In this document: positions 44,095 through 57,290 of the stretch, piece by piece
How positions within the stretch are numbered: the first letter of the stretch is position 1
Layout: each line of letters begins with the position of its first letter
Made by a program: the position numbers and the translations under genes
NCBI GenBank assembly: GCA_030062745.1
Contig: CP099842.1
Location: forward strand, 29,699,307-29,763,306
Origin: Capitulum mitella
Taxonomy: Eukaryota; Arthropoda; Thecostraca; Pollicipedomorpha; Pollicipedidae
DNA length: 64,000 bases
Direction: 5' to 3'
Notes under the pieces: model-generated
What the model was told of the DNA's origin: nothing
The model's input: only the letters and a program-made list of their open reading frames with translations
Databases searched by the model: none

Positions 44095-47000
44095 CATACG
44101 AGCGCCTGACTTCCAGTGGGCCCCAAACACCACGCAAAAGATCCCTGATCAAGTCAGGAATTCCAGATGATGAGACGGTATCCTGGAGAGGGCCAGGGGC
44201 CTTGTGTTTCCCGGGCTAATGGAAAGCCAAGGGCCCCAATTTCTGGTGAAGACCAAGGGCCCTTAGAATGCAGAGGGGTCATTCCATGTCAAATCGCAAT
44301 AACTGACCCGACCACTTTCGATCTTAAAACATTGGTACCTCTATAGCTCCTATTGAAAAATGGCCACGAACAAATTTTTTGCCTCAAGACCTCCGAGATC
44401 AAAGTTACAGGTCATGAAACACCACCGCTTTTTACTGGCATTGGATGATCAGTATGTCCAGTAATCCGGTGACAGATTGTCACAAAAAGGTACGATCAGA
44501 GCTATTCGGAAGAGAAATGTTCCCGCTTTCACAGATCAGTTCACTTTTTTTCGGTGACCTCAGGATGACCTTTGATCTGACTACGACACATGGGACATTT
44601 TTTAACCATGTTCGCCCCCCTGGCCTTCCCGAAATAGAGTACAACATGCCCCTACGTTCCTCCAACAAACGTTGCAAAGAAAAAAAAAATTTCGGGCAAA
44701 CTGCAACTTTTCAGATACCTTGGCTTTAGTGCTGCCAAGTGGACATATACCCTGGGGTTATATGACGATTATTGCTCGACTTCGCACTTTCCGTTTGTCA
44801 GATTTTGCTACAATTGGTGTACAATGTCCTGCGAGCCAGCTACTCATCAGCTTAGTTGTAAATTGCTTGACCAAAAGGTCAAAGGTTATGACATCGCGCC
44901 ATGAGTCAATCCCTACCATCCCGATCAGACATATCCGTTCCTCATATTTCCACGGAAACGAGTTTAACTGATGTTCTTAGTCCTTTAAGCTAACTGAAAA
45001 AATCTTATACACGAATCGGGGCCTTCTGAAAGCCACTGAAGTCACTGATCCCGACTGACTTTGGATAACCTGTTAGCCACGGGCTATTAATAGCTTTTCT
45101 AGGGCACTGATTCCGAACTTCATATACAGTTTTGACGCATCGGCGCTTACAACTATTGAAGATTCCATGTCGGCTACCGGGTGTTGATTTTTTTGTCACA
45201 TCATCCCCTGAATGTCTGAATAGTTACAAATGAAATGACAACTTCGTATGGAAGCAGATAAAAGTGATGATTGAGATACGTGCAAATCAGAAACAGAAAA
45301 TCAACTTTCATCCAGGATATACCCCGTACGTATCCACTCAAAACGTGCAAAATGGATATGAAATTCGAAATCAGTCCCCGACAACCGATAAATGACCCGA
45401 GATCAAAACGGGCAATACAGGGTCAACTGACGTCGGTAGTCTCGGTTGTCCTTTCAACGCTTCCGATGCACGACTGGGATTATCTCAGTTGGCTTTGGGG
45501 TCTAAGAACGCACGACAGACTCACTTTTGTGGAAATGTGACAGCGGGCGTACCACATCTGGATGGTAGCGATCGACTGGTAGTAGAATGTCATAACCTTT
45601 GGCCTTTCTGGTCAAGCAATTTAAGACTAAATTGATACGTAAAACGCACGCATGACATTGTGCACACCAAATTGTTGAACAATCGGGCAAACGAAAAACA
45701 GGAAATCAAGCAATATTCGTCAAATGGCCTTAAGGCATATTTCTCAAGTGCCACTCGACAGCACTTATGTCAACATATCTAAAAATTTTAAATCTGGCCG
45801 GGACTTTTTTGGAATGGTTATTGCAAATACTTGGAGACATATTGTATTTTATTTTCGCGCAAATCACTGTGGTGAAGCCGAGAAAAAACCTACAATCTTC
45901 TGCGACCTACTTAGGTGAAAGGTCACCCAGGTCACCGAAAAAGTGGACGTATTTATGAAAGCTGGTACATTTCCCTTTCCAATGGCGCTAACCGCACCTT
46001 TTTGTGACAATCTGTCACCGAGCCATGGGTGTTTGAATCATGCAATGTCCATAGAAATCGGTCATCTTTCATGGCCTGTAACTTCAACGTCAGAGGACCA
46101 TGACCCCCTTCCCCTTTTTCTTCTTCACCTTCAGTTGCAGGGGACCATGATCCCAGAGAGCCATTCCTCTGAGCAAAAAAATCATTTCACTGGCCTCGAG
46201 AATTTGCACTCCAACTATCATGATGGCGCTACATCGTGCATAGAAATGATTCCTGAATCATTTCTCTGAAAAAAAATCATTCCTATCTGCTACTCAAGGA
46301 TGGCAAATCAGGAGAAAACAGGGCAGATGGGCAGCTAACCCCATATGAAAAGTTAGAGGCAAGCATATGATTTTGCCCCCCCCCCAAAAAAAAAATCCTG
46401 CACTGGACCCCAAGCCTGCAGATGGGCTGCCAAAATGGATGAAACAAATGTGTTTGTGCCAGGGGCAGATCCAGCAGTTCCATTTGGGGGTGGGACACAC
46501 CAGTTTCCTGGGTCTAGATGATGTGTCAGCAGTCACTGACCGGGGGAGAGGTGGTGGGGGGTGAATGCTGATTGTGGGTTTGGGGTCTACTCAGTGGCTG
46601 AGTATGAATGGCAAGTCATTGGGGGAAGTGGAAGACACTGGCCATGGGCTAGATTAGACATTGCAGCATTTTCAAACCCTGGTTAATTAGAAATATCCAA
46701 GTCATTTTTTGGGGTTGGGGGCAAATGGCCATTTGGCCCCCATAATTGTGGTTGGGGGAGGGGATGGCTGAGATGCCCGACTGGAACTGCCAGTGCTGAG
46801 CACATTACATAAATGCAGACTTCAAAGTTGTGGCCAAAAAGCCCCTTGCCCCTGAATCTCACATACATGCCTAGACCTCTGGACCTGATCCAACAAAAAA
46901 AAAAATGCATTAGGATGAACCAGATGGTACAAAATGGTTTGACATTTGGAATTTTCAGCCTTTTCCAATTGGCCCCAAATTGTCACATCAAATAGTCTGA

Positions 47001-49477
47001 AATGAAGCCTTATGGTTGTGCCATTAGATATGAAATGGCATGAAATAGTCCTTCAAACTGGTGCTAAACAGTACTAAATGTTCTGAACTGGTCATACCAT
47101 TTGGTGCTAAATGGTACCAAACTAAGGCTCCCCACTGCTTTGTTAAGTATGTTTAAGAGCATTGAAATGCTTAGTTTCCAATAGAAACAGTGTCAAAGCA
47201 ATCTGGCCTTTCAGATCTTTGGTAGTGGTTTTGGGTTTTTGGGTGCAGACTGTCATAAATGATGGTAGCATGCTTCTTGCTGGATGCCCTGTGCTTGACA
47301 GATCCTGTTTCTATATGTAGTTCATTTTATGTTGCATTTTGCTTTGATTATCTGATCTTGGCAACTGTTTGTATGTCTGACACAAAAGGTGAAAAATCTT
47401 TTTAAGCACACAGAGGACTTCATTCTGTAATCCATAATTTAAGGAGTTTACCTTACTGAGCAACATCATGACTACCTGACAAAATGGAATTCCACAAATA
47501 TTGCCTGCACACTGATGTAATGTATCTGGCATACCTATAAAAACCAGGGGACAGGGGATATCCCCCACTTTTTGGCCTGCAGTGTGTGCACCCCTTGTGA
47601 TACAGGAAAAAAATGGGCTTCAGAGGAAAATTCAAAAAAGCATCTCTTAAGTCCATCCCCTAGAGACACCAGAATGTGGGAGATTTCTTTTCTTTTTTCT
47701 ACTGGGAAGGGTTCTTTAGCCTCTTCAGTAAAAACCAGCCTCTATGCACCTCCTCCCTATGTAATGACCAACCACTATTCAATAACACAGCAACCCTTAC
47801 AGGCAAGCACTTGAGTATAAATCATGCAGCCCATGCATGCCAGGTGCCCCTCTCTCCCAAACACACAGAACAGGTGCCATTTGGGGGCCCAGCACTCTTG
47901 ACAGGAGGACAGACTTGACTTGACAGACAGGAGGCACCTCACACAAATCAGCAACCCCTGGTATAGTACACACCTCCTCTACAGACCAGGTGTCCATGAG
48001 ACTTGACATTTCATACAGAACAGGCACATCTTACATTAGAAGATGCAGTATGCAACTCACAAGTATGTCTTACACTGCATTATGGCCAACTGCCAGCTTC
48101 ATTTGCTTTTTGGTTTTGCTTCTCCCCACAAATCAACATCTGGGAGAAGGGAGGCGCAGCCATGGAATAAGGATTCACGGGGAGAAATGGAATGTGGCAT
48201 AGCTGTCTTGAACCATAGTATCATGAAATAAAGCAGCATAGAAAATGATGTCATAAGTATCAAATCAAATGCCATATTGCCATATGAGCAAAAACTCAGC
48301 TCGTCTAGTTCCTTAACACTACTCATGCCCATGTATGTACATGTGTTATAATTATAACAACACAATGATACATGTGCCTTTAAATCCACAGAGATGAGTC
48401 AACTACCAGTTCCTGTCCAAGTAAATGGTGCCCTTGTCAAAAATTAGCATGCCCTTGCTGTTTGGTGCTGCTGCAGGAATGGTCCTCCCACTTTCTGTCA
48501 CACTGCCAGGGAGAGACCATATCTCTGCTGGAGGACATGCACCCACAAACATGATCTTTGCACCTACAAACATGGCCTGTGCAACTGCAAACTAAAAAAA
48601 AAACAGTTTATGAACCCAAAAGCAAAACCTGAACTTTCCATAGTACAAGAACAAGCCATATATGTTAACAAAAAACACGTATGCACAGATACATGGCGGA
48701 CCACTACATGGCCCAAAACAGAGGTGCAGAAATCTTAACTTAACACAGATACATGGGCACAATGAGTTAAGTGCATCAGTCACTCTTAAGTTGTAAATTT
48801 TTCCCACCCCAAAAAATAAAAATCCCAAATTGTCAGTATCTGAAAACAAAGCAGCCAACATATGCAGGGCTTTTGGTTTCCAGGTTATGACTGCTAAAGC
48901 CCCTGCCATACCACAACCCTGGCACTTGGGTGAATCCATGAAGGATTAAGGAAAATTACACCTCTGCATCCTTCTATTCCGCTGCCTGGTGGTGAAAAAT
49001 AATGCTATGTGCTGCGATTTGGGCACAAAGTGAAATATTGCAATGCTTGGAACACAGCATGGCAATTGTCAACTCAGAATTATCTGTTGGAGACCAAGCT
49101 TACATTTCCCTGCATTTGAAAACGTCAATAAGATGATATTTCTCCGATGTTGCAAGCCTGATAGGGTTGAAATTACACGGCTTCAATCACTCCATCATCA
49201 AACCTTGCAAATGTGGATTGCTTGTATAACACGGCACTTGTGAAAGGGTACCAAGCCTGCTCGATCTTGAGGGCCACCAAACCTGTTTCTCACAGCCGTA
49301 CCGAGGGCAGCATGAACACTATGCCGCCAGCAGGCGTAATCGAACCAACGTGACCCTAAAACCGCAGCACCCCAGTAAGGGCTAAAATAGCGTGACCATT
49401 GGTTGACCACAGATACCCTGGCGGAGATTCTAGAACTAATTGTAAAGGATTTGGCAGCACCCAACGAGTTGTCTGCT
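44095..49477. other. Intergenic DNA with interspersed-repeat-like sequence
   Basis: About 44270-46260 contains the GGTCATTCCATGTCAAATCG type of sequence with normal CpG content, probably an interspersed repeat. About 46270-48960 is strongly CpG-depleted and has C9/A10 and similar homopolymer tracts near 46377. No exon with conserved motif was identified. Confidence 0.4.
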
Positions 49478-49772
49478 TTGGACATTATGACCTGTGGACA
49501 TTGTGAACTCTGGACGTTTTGAACATTGGATGCTGTGAACTGTGGACAATGTGACCATTGGACATTACAAACTCTGGACCTTTTGAGCGTTGGATGTTTT
49601 GAGCTGTGGACATTGTGACCATTGGATGTTACAAACCTTGGGCATTATGAGCTTTGGATGTTATAAACTTTGGACATTATGATCGTTTTTGCAGTTTTGG
49701 ATGTTATGAACATTGGCTGTTATGAACTTTGGGCATTCTGAACGTTGGACAGTATGAACTGTGGATATTATG
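49478..49772. repeat. Degenerate 15-bp satellite (TTGGACATTATGAAC type)
   Basis: About twenty diverged units of TTGGAYRTTRTGAAC in one orientation. The sequence is old enough that few units are identical. It lies about 540 bp upstream of the AGA start codon. Confidence 0.9.
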
Positions 49773-50308
49773 AATGGTCCCCGAAATTAGCATTTCCTCG
49801 GTTAGGACGACGAAGAACAGCCGTTCCTCTTTGTGGTCAAGAACCTCAAATTGTGGCAGCTTGTTGGGGTTGATGATGTCATAGAAAAAAATGCAGCAGG
49901 TTGCAACGACTTTGGAGACAAGAATGTAGTCAAAATCCTATCTAGAACATGCCATTTTATCGAAATCGTGCAAAAGTCCATCATATTGTTCCTGAACACC
50001 CCAGCATGTCAACTTTCGGTGACTTTTTGGGAACACATAAACGTAATTTGGAGTGCTGAAGAAATGAATTGGTGGATTTGGTAGTCAATGATAAACGCAA
50101 TCCTGGCGCTCGTCAGACATTTCAAGAAGTATGCAATATGTTATACGGGTCTTGAGACCATAGCTGCCCATAAACACATCAGCATGCAATGCCATTCAGG
50201 CACTAATATTCTACAATTTCATTCAAAACAACACTACAGTCAAGTATTGAAGTCTTTATACAGACTGCTCTACGTTTCCCAGAAACTGACGCTTGTTACG
50301 AATTAAAA

Positions 50309-52924
50309 ATGGGTCCCTTGTTTTGTTTAGTAATGTTGGTCGACTTCATGCGAACAAGCATGTCTGCTCCTCTAGTCGTCAACACCTGGGGGTTTACAAA
50401 TGCCACTGAAACAGGTGTGTGTTGAGTATGTTTTGGTGCTAATCCTAAGATTCCTTTTCTCTGGTTTGGGGATCTCTGCCCTTGCTGTCATGTATTTTGT
50501 TGCAAAAACTTGTCATTGCAATGTCTGGGCTTACAAAATGTGCTAACCAGGGCATTTTCATATGCCCCAACCCCATGTTGTTAGTTTTTGTTTTGTGAAT
50601 AACAGGCCTTCCTGTTAATAGTCATTTGGCATTTGTTTACCCAGTATGGTATCATCATATTTGAAGAGACATGTAGATAATTTTGAAGTATAAGTCTGGG
50701 TTTTTCTGCCTAGCCCATGCACCTGTTGCCAGTATGAAATTAGAAGCATTATCATCTGGTTTATAATGTCTGGCCCATCAGGTTGGCCTATTCTAGTTCA
50801 TCTGCCTGGGAGCAGCAAAGTAGGTTCCATCAGAGAATGAACCATCTTGTCAGCCTGCTCTGATTGATCTGACCCACCCTTTTGATGGCAGCATTGCAGG
50901 TTCTGTCAGTGCCTCACTCAGCACTGGATGCTGTCGAGCTGGGCTGCACCACCTGTGAGAAGCTACAGTGTGATGGGACTGTTGGGTTTGGTGGCAGTCC
51001 AGATGAAAATGGAGAAACAACACTAGATGCCATGATCATGGATGGGTGAGGTGGGCATTAATCCAGTTTATGAACTGTTTTTCACAAATTGCTACATTTT
51101 GCAAATTGTGCTGCTGTTTCCTGCACAATGAACAGACTGCTTATTGTATGCCACTACACACAGTTTGGAAAGAGTTCCCATTCTATAAGAGTCATGTTCT
51201 GAAGAGTCAAACTCCTGTCCACAGTAGACAGAAAGGGTATCATTGCCAACATGCTTGCAGCAGATAGGTCTGTCATGTGGCAGTACTGCAGCCTTTCACT
51301 CAATAGATGGGGCTGTCTGGTGCTGCTCGCAGGGAGACTCTGAACGTGGGAGCCGTCGGCTGCCTGCGGCGCGTCAAGGGCGCGGCGTCCGTGGCGCGCG
51401 CCGTGCTGGACCACACGCGCCACACCCTGCTGGTCGGAGAACTGGCCACCCAGTTCGCTGTCCAGATGGGCTTCAAGGAGGAAAGCCTGGAAACGGAGCG
51501 TTCTCGCCGCCTGCACCGAGACTGGCAGAAAAACAATTGCCAGCCCAACTTCTGGATGTTAAGTACTCTTGGTTTGTGTCGGAAGACCTTTTGGTCGCCA
51601 GCCAAGCGTGGCTGATATTGTTGTGCTACTTCAGCTGCTCTTAGCTCCTTGACATGTGATCCTTACCCTTGTTTACAAAACCACCTGGTATGTATCGACG
51701 TCAAACGCCATTATGCACTCGCTGGTCTGTCTTTTCTGTGCCGAGATCCTGCGCACCTTTTTTACGTAAAACCATCGTCAAGAATTGGTTTAGTCATGGT
51801 TTGCCAGGCCATGTTCCCTCGTTCAGTGGGGCACCGCCTGTTCTCAGAACGTGCAGCCGGATCCCACCCAGTCTTGCGGCCCATACCGGCGATCCCGGGC
51901 GGCGGCGCAGCCGGAGACGCCCTCCTGGGCCGGACCTACTGCGCACGACACCATCGGCATGGTGGCCATCGACAGCCAGGGCAAGATGGCCGCCGGCACC
52001 AGCACCAACGGCGCCAGCCACAAAATACCCGGGTACGGAGTTGGCGCCGCCAGGTGCTCACTAGAGCACTGCTTCACGCAGAGGGCTTGTCGGCTCGCTG
52101 CCCGCAGGCGTTTTGGCGACGAGCCGCACGACGGGTTTGGATGATTAGGGGCAGGGTTGTTCAAAGCGAGGAACTAACAGACGAGCTTAAAAGTCACGAG
52201 CACGGATTGTGTCGTGTTTCTTTGATAAGAGCTTAAAATTCACGAGTGCGGAGTGTATTGTGTTTCTGGCTCAGGTGTGATGCTCGATTTCAAACTAATC
52301 CGGAAAACTGGCCATTTTCAGAACGTCCTTTCACTTTACGGACGTACGCTGCGATTCCCCATTGTTTTCACTGCCCAATCATGCAATTCCCCTATGGTTG
52401 TTGGTAAAATTGCTGATCTACCGAACGATCTGCCGCGACTAACCATTTTTTGATTGCATTTCCCATATGCTACCTTTGTTTGGACGAACTGTTGGCTGAA
52501 ATTCGCAGGCACAGCGGGATATTGGGCCCAGTTGAGTATCGCAGGCATTTCCAAGAGCCCTCTAACGCTGCCGTCTACCCGTACCTCCAGCCGTGTGGGC
52601 GACAGCCCGGTGCCCGGCGCCGGCGCCTACGTGGACGGCCAGGTGGGCGGCGCGGCGGCCACCGGCGACGGCGACGTCATGATGCGCTTCCTGCCCAGCC
52701 TGGTGGCCGTGGAGGCGATGCGCGCCGGCGCCGCGCCCGCCGAGGCGTGCCGCGCCGCGCTGGCGCGCATCGTGGCGCGCCACCCGCAGTTCGTCGGCGC
52801 GCTGGTGGCCGTCTCTCGCGCCGGCCAGCACGGCGCCGCCTGCCACGGCCTCCAGACGTTCCCGTACAGCGTGGCCGGCGGCGGGGAGGCCGGCGTGCGC
52901 GTGGTCACTGTGAGGTGCGATTAG
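50309..52924 (+). CDS. AGA: N(4)-(beta-N-acetylglucosaminyl)-L-asparaginase (aspartylglucosaminidase), five exons
   Basis: Lysosomal Ntn-hydrolase that cleaves the GlcNAc-Asn link in glycoprotein breakdown. Exons: 50309-50414, 50892-51045, 51333-51557, 51848-52032 (or 51808-52032) and 52591-52924. The ATG at 50309 opens a signal-peptide-like [20 protein letters not shown], followed by [14 protein letters not shown] (active-site Trp27). Then come [66 protein letters not shown] and NCQPNFW. The self-cleavage site and nucleophile are in [10 protein letters not shown] (Asp196/Thr197), then [24 protein letters not shown] (substrate-binding Arg and Asp) and [15 protein letters not shown]. The length of 334 (or 347) residues fits the human protein (346). 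Exon 1/2, 2/3 and 4/5 junctions are canonical and in phase; the exon 3/4 junction is not straightforward (see findings). Introns are CpG-poor and exons 3-5 CpG-rich. Confidence 0.97.
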
Positions 52925-53206
52925 TTCACCGGCCGCCGTCAGGGCAGCGGCGGGTTGCCGCTGACGCCATGTTATCGGAGCCCGTGGCAAGCTGTTGTAA
53001 GGGAGGTTATATACCCGTGCATGTTAGCCACAAAAGCACTGCCAGCAGCATGTTACCCTCGGTTGTGACTCGTAGTTATATTTCCGTGCACAATGTACAA
53101 AACTGGTGACACATGTTTAGTTTGCAATGTTTGGCCTTGACAGAGATTAGTGACATACAAAGACGAAGGGCTGGCAACGCGCCTAATACCAATGTATGAG
53201 GTATGT

Positions 53207-53212
53207 AATAAA
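53207..53212 (+). promoter_or_regulatory. Candidate poly(A) signal for AGA
   Basis: AATAAA occurs 283 bp after the AGA stop codon, the first clear hexamer I found downstream. Its use is inferred. Confidence 0.4.
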
Positions 53213-54294
53213 AAAACAGCGAGACTTCTGCATTGCTTGCCAAACACGATTTCTTGGACTTACAAAATGAACCAATGAAAAAAGCTTGGACGCTGGCCGT
53301 CCAGACTCCGGATAAGCGAACGCCTGGTATTACATACACAACGCATGGCTGAACTGCATTTCAGAAGTTTTACACATCAGGTTTGCGCTCAACGGGCTTG
53401 CGTCAAACTGGACGTTCTGCTACGCTGTGATGGGTACATTAAGACCCAGCGTATTCGCTGTTACCCAATGTGTCTGGTAATGTTTGGAGTACGGCAGCAG
53501 AGCGAACTCACTGTTATCGCATGTGATGTTCGTTTACGGGCGTTGACTTACCGTTGTCCCAGAATGAACCATTGGGTCACGCCCACGATATTATACTTCA
53601 TTCTCTGATAACCAATGGTGCTTCGTCACACTGCCAACCAAAACTGACCACGGTTTTTTTGGGACATTTCAGCTCGGCTTGTTAGCTGCAATATTGATCG
53701 CTCGAAGCGCCAAACTTAAGCCATCGAATTTTCTATCTCAGCATACTAAACATCAGCCTGCAAACTCTGTCACCAGAATAGCGGACATTCGAAAATGAGC
53801 TTGCTCCATTTCTCTAGCGGCGTCGAAAAAACCAACGTGGCATCCAGCACGTTGTTTGGCGTTTCTAACGTTTTTCTTTACAACCGGTGTTCAAAATAAT
53901 ACAGTTCACCTAATGATTCCATTCCAACATCTCCACTTTCCTCATTTAACTGCCGCAATGAAGATTCCCCGCTCACAGCACACCTCAGTTCGATCGAAGC
54001 GCGGCCGTACGTTCCACCAGCACACGAGCTGTTCATTGCAAACGACTGCTTCCGGTGAACGTGAATGGTAATGTGTATTACATTCGGAGTTTGTCCCGTG
54101 GCGTTAGACAATCCGGACGCACGGTGTTGCAGTCACTCAGCGACCATTTGCTCACGATCCCACACCAGCGGTGGAGCCAACGGATCAACGGCACCAGTTT
54201 CGGGATGGCAGGACCAGCCGACAGCGGGCAGACTTCCACCGGAGACGTGGCCGTATCGAGCCATGGGAGGCAGGAGTTCTCAGCGGCGGACGCG
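53213..54294. other. Intergenic DNA between the convergent AGA and POMP genes
   Basis: AGA (plus) and POMP (minus) converge here with about 1.4 kb between stop codons. Only short open frames are present; it probably holds both 3' UTRs. Confidence 0.5.
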
Positions 54295-55038
54295 TCACAG
54301 CAGCCCCAGGTGTTTCTCAACCACGGCGTGGGGCTGACCCATCACTTCAGAGCCCTCCACGGCGCCCAGGTAGTCGCTGAAGTCTGCCGGAAAAGAAACA
54401 AACTCAGATCGCCTGCAACCTCACCTGTGCCTACAATTACAACAGCCGAGCCTGCAGTCGGAGGTCAACGCATGCAGGACGTCGGCTACCAGGAACTTAA
54501 AAATGACGATGAAAGTCTCAGAGATTTATGTCCATAACGTAACCCTTGAAGCTACGCTGGCAAGCTACGCTGGAGGCCACAGAGGAGGGTTTCAGGCTCA
54601 GAGTCCACTCTTTTCTTCATTTTAATAACTCTGTCCCATCATCCCCCGCAGGCGGGCAGCGTGACAATAAGGACGAATTCCCAGCACACCCACCAGCCGG
54701 AGACACCAGCTGCCCGCCGAGACCGTCTCCCGGCCGTCAGCCCACCGCTCACCCAGCGTCGAATCGCGGCCGGTCAGCGTGTCGGCCATCAGGTGGGAGG
54801 AGCGAAGGAACGGCAGGCGGCCGACGCGTTCGGCGGCCCGCAGCTCAGCCTGCAGCCGCAGCGGCGCGTGCATGCCCTGCACCCGGCGCAGCCAGTCGCC
54901 CTGCAGCTCCGCCTGCAGCCGCTCGCTGCGCGCCACGGCCGCCTGCGCCGGGTGCGTCTGCGCGGTGGCCTGCGGCCGGCCGGCGTTCAGACCGAACGTC
55001 AGACTGTCGGTCGCGCCATACTCGCGTCTTTCGGTCAT
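54295..55038 (-). CDS. POMP: Proteasome maturation protein (POMP/UMP1), two coding exons
   Basis: Chaperone that assists assembly of the 20S proteasome beta-ring and is then degraded. Minus-strand exons are 55038-54753 and 54383-54295, with a GTGAGC donor, a CAG acceptor and a phase-1 junction in agreement. From the ATG at 55038 the protein (124 residues) reads MTERREYGATDSLTFGLNAG, then the helical middle with VQGMHAPLRLQAELRAAERV, then GRLPFLRSSHLMADTLTGRD and STLDFSDYLGAVEGSEVMG. It ends QPHAVVEKHLGLL. The RLPFL..S.L..D.L.G.D block and the final GxPHxxxExxLGLL are diagnostic of the family. Human POMP is 141 residues and has a longer N-terminus. The ATG lies immediately after a splice acceptor (TTGCAG), so either a 5' UTR exon lies upstream or an N-terminal coding exon was missed. 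Confidence 0.96.
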
Positions 55039-55790
55039 CTGCAACAGTTTAAGAACAAAATAAGCCACAGGTATGTATGGCCGAATGACGCCAACAGGAG
55101 GCATTACTAGTGTGTTGTAGCAGCAAGACAATCACAGGTCCGTTTTGTTTTTATTAACATGACAGTTCCTGCAGTTCAAACGCTGAAAAATGACAGGTTT
55201 GACGGACATCACAATGCTAACCATTTTTTTTAGTTTTCAAACAATGGGAAAGTTCATGCTAATGCAAACAAAATGAATCTGTAACTGCTTGAAAACAGCC
55301 CTGGTGTGTTTTGTTTGTATTGGTATGAACGTTTCTGTAGTTTAAACTGAAAAAGATAAGCCTGAAGAGCATCACATTGCTGGCATAACCAACATTGTCT
55401 GCAATTCTGGTATCTTTATTTTGTTAAAAAATCATGCATTTCATCACAAGGAGGGCAAGATGTTCCCAGTAGGTCAGAAATAATGGACAACAAGTTAATG
55501 ATACCCTTCTATTGGGCAAAAGCATCATTTCACATTTCTGAGACATTAACAGCATCACAGCACCTTATTCATATGAAGATTGCGAGGTATTCCCAAGTCA
55601 TTCAAGCATAACTACTTCTGCCCATCCTTGGCATGGATCTATTTGTAAATGAAAAGCCAGGTCGTTACCATTGCAGAATGTATGTATTTATGTGAATGTT
55701 TGACAGAGTGGTGTAATTGAGGTAAAATAAAAATAAGCCTTAGCCTTATAATATCCAAAAGAAACAAGAGAACAAATTAATACTACATTT
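55039..55790. other. CpG-poor DNA upstream of the POMP coding exon
   Basis: Two segments near 55140-55240 and 55300-55400 are diverged copies of each other (both contain TGACAGT/GAACGTT, CAGTTTAAAC and CATCACATTGCT-like stretches). No exon recognised. It probably contains the POMP 5' intron. Confidence 0.4.
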
Positions 55791-57290
55791 CGGCCACCGG
55801 CCCTCCTAAGAGATAGTTTTTCAAAGACAAAAACACCGACATCGACGGATATGAGAATTAACCTGTCTATCATAATAAAACATCGCCATATAACGAATTC
55901 ACGGTAAAACGACCGCAACAACCAACGACATAGCCTTTCTTGTGACATACTGGCATCCGTTGTATAAACTTACCATATATAAACATAATGGTAACTTTAG
56001 TATGGGTACTACATAACTAATGGTATTGGACTGGAGGTAACAGGCACCAGGACGAAATATTGGTGCTGAGATAGGCCTTGCATTGCAAATTTCAATCGAT
56101 TTCGCGATTTTGAGTTCTGCTACGTTCTTGCAAGTCCGGATAATTTCGACGGGCAGACATTTAGATGTAATGTTCACACGTGTGTGAGATGTCCGAAAGT
56201 GGTCGCCCATGGGCGTGTTCCTAGCTTTGTTGTCGGCGTCCCACTAACTACACGAGGAGCGCGCAAACCACAAGTAATTCCGTAAACGGCGTTCTTGACA
56301 TGGCATCTCCCCTTTAAACCCGCCTCGCAACAGTGACAATAACGCTTTTCCCCTGGACAGGGAGGGGCGTCAAGCGCAGAAGATGTTTACATGCGAGAGG
56401 GAGAGTCTGCTGATTTTTCCATGCACCTTAGCATTTATGTTCGATGCTCTGACGATCGCGTCGACCCATCTGTCTAACACATCGTCAATAAAAGGGAGGC
56501 AAATAAAGGTCGTGTCGAAGAAACGTTCACTGCTTTGAGATTTTGCTGGTTTTTGAGTGATTTGGTGTCTTATACGCCTGATACGTTTATGTGGGTAGTC
56601 ATTGGCCAAAAATAAAGATTAGATTTGATTCTCCTACATATTAACATCCTCTGCCCTTCATGTCCCTCCCTATCCAGAAGAAAAGCATCACTGTCACTGT
56701 AGCGAGGCAGGTTTAAGGGGGAGATGCCATGTCAAGAATGCCATTTACAAAATGACACGTGGTTTGTGAACTCCTCGTGTGGTTAGTTGTATTGGGGGAA
56801 ACTAAGTGTAGAATTAGGGGCAGTACAATAAAAATTGATGGATGCCAAGAACAAAATTACGAACACGCCACTGGACGACCATTTTCGAACATCTCACCTG
56901 CATGTGACCATTACATCTAAATCTCTACCCGATGAAATTATCCGGATTTGCAAGGACATAACAGAATTAAAAATCGCGAAATCGATTGAAATTTGTAGTG
57001 CAAGGCCTATCCCCAACACCAATATTTCGCCCTTGCGCCTGTTAACTTCACTCCCATACAATTAGTTATGTAGTACGTGTACCGATAGTTACCAGTATGT
57101 TAACATATAATGTGTTTAAATAACAGATACCAGTATGTCACAGGAAAGGCTTTGTCACTGGTTGTCGTAGCCATTTCACCTTGGAATGATTATGAAATGG
57201 CGGTGTTTTATTAAGATGGACAAGTGAACTGCACCATTCGTCGGTGTTGGTGCTTTTGTCTTTTTTAAAAAAAAAAATCCCTGACAAAGG
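55790..57290. repeat. Large diverged inverted repeat, arms about 550-600 bp
   Basis: The left arm (about 55790-56345) matches the reverse complement of about 56690-57290 along most of its length. Landmarks include CAGTATGTCACARGAAAGGC, the block that translates as KIAKSIEIC in both copies, and ACATGGCATCTCCCCTTTAA against its inverse near 56725. Arms are visibly diverged (I estimate 75-80% identity by eye). The spacer of about 345 bp is different sequence. It could be two opposed copies of one repeat or a foldback element. Confidence 0.8.

Noticed and set aside
43461..44219. Open frames of about 200 residues across the N run
   Set aside because: They consist almost entirely of undetermined residues from the assembly gap.
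49806..50084. Plus-strand frame DDEEQPFLFVVKNLKLWQLV following a TTAG
   Set aside because: Looks exon-like at first, but the acceptor has a weak tract, no donor was found and no family is recognised; possibly a repeat fragment upstream of AGA.
56370..56609. Possible THAP-domain remnant on the minus strand
   Set aside because: The zinc-binding cysteine and histidine pattern is not complete, so it is mentioned only as a weak idea in the findings.
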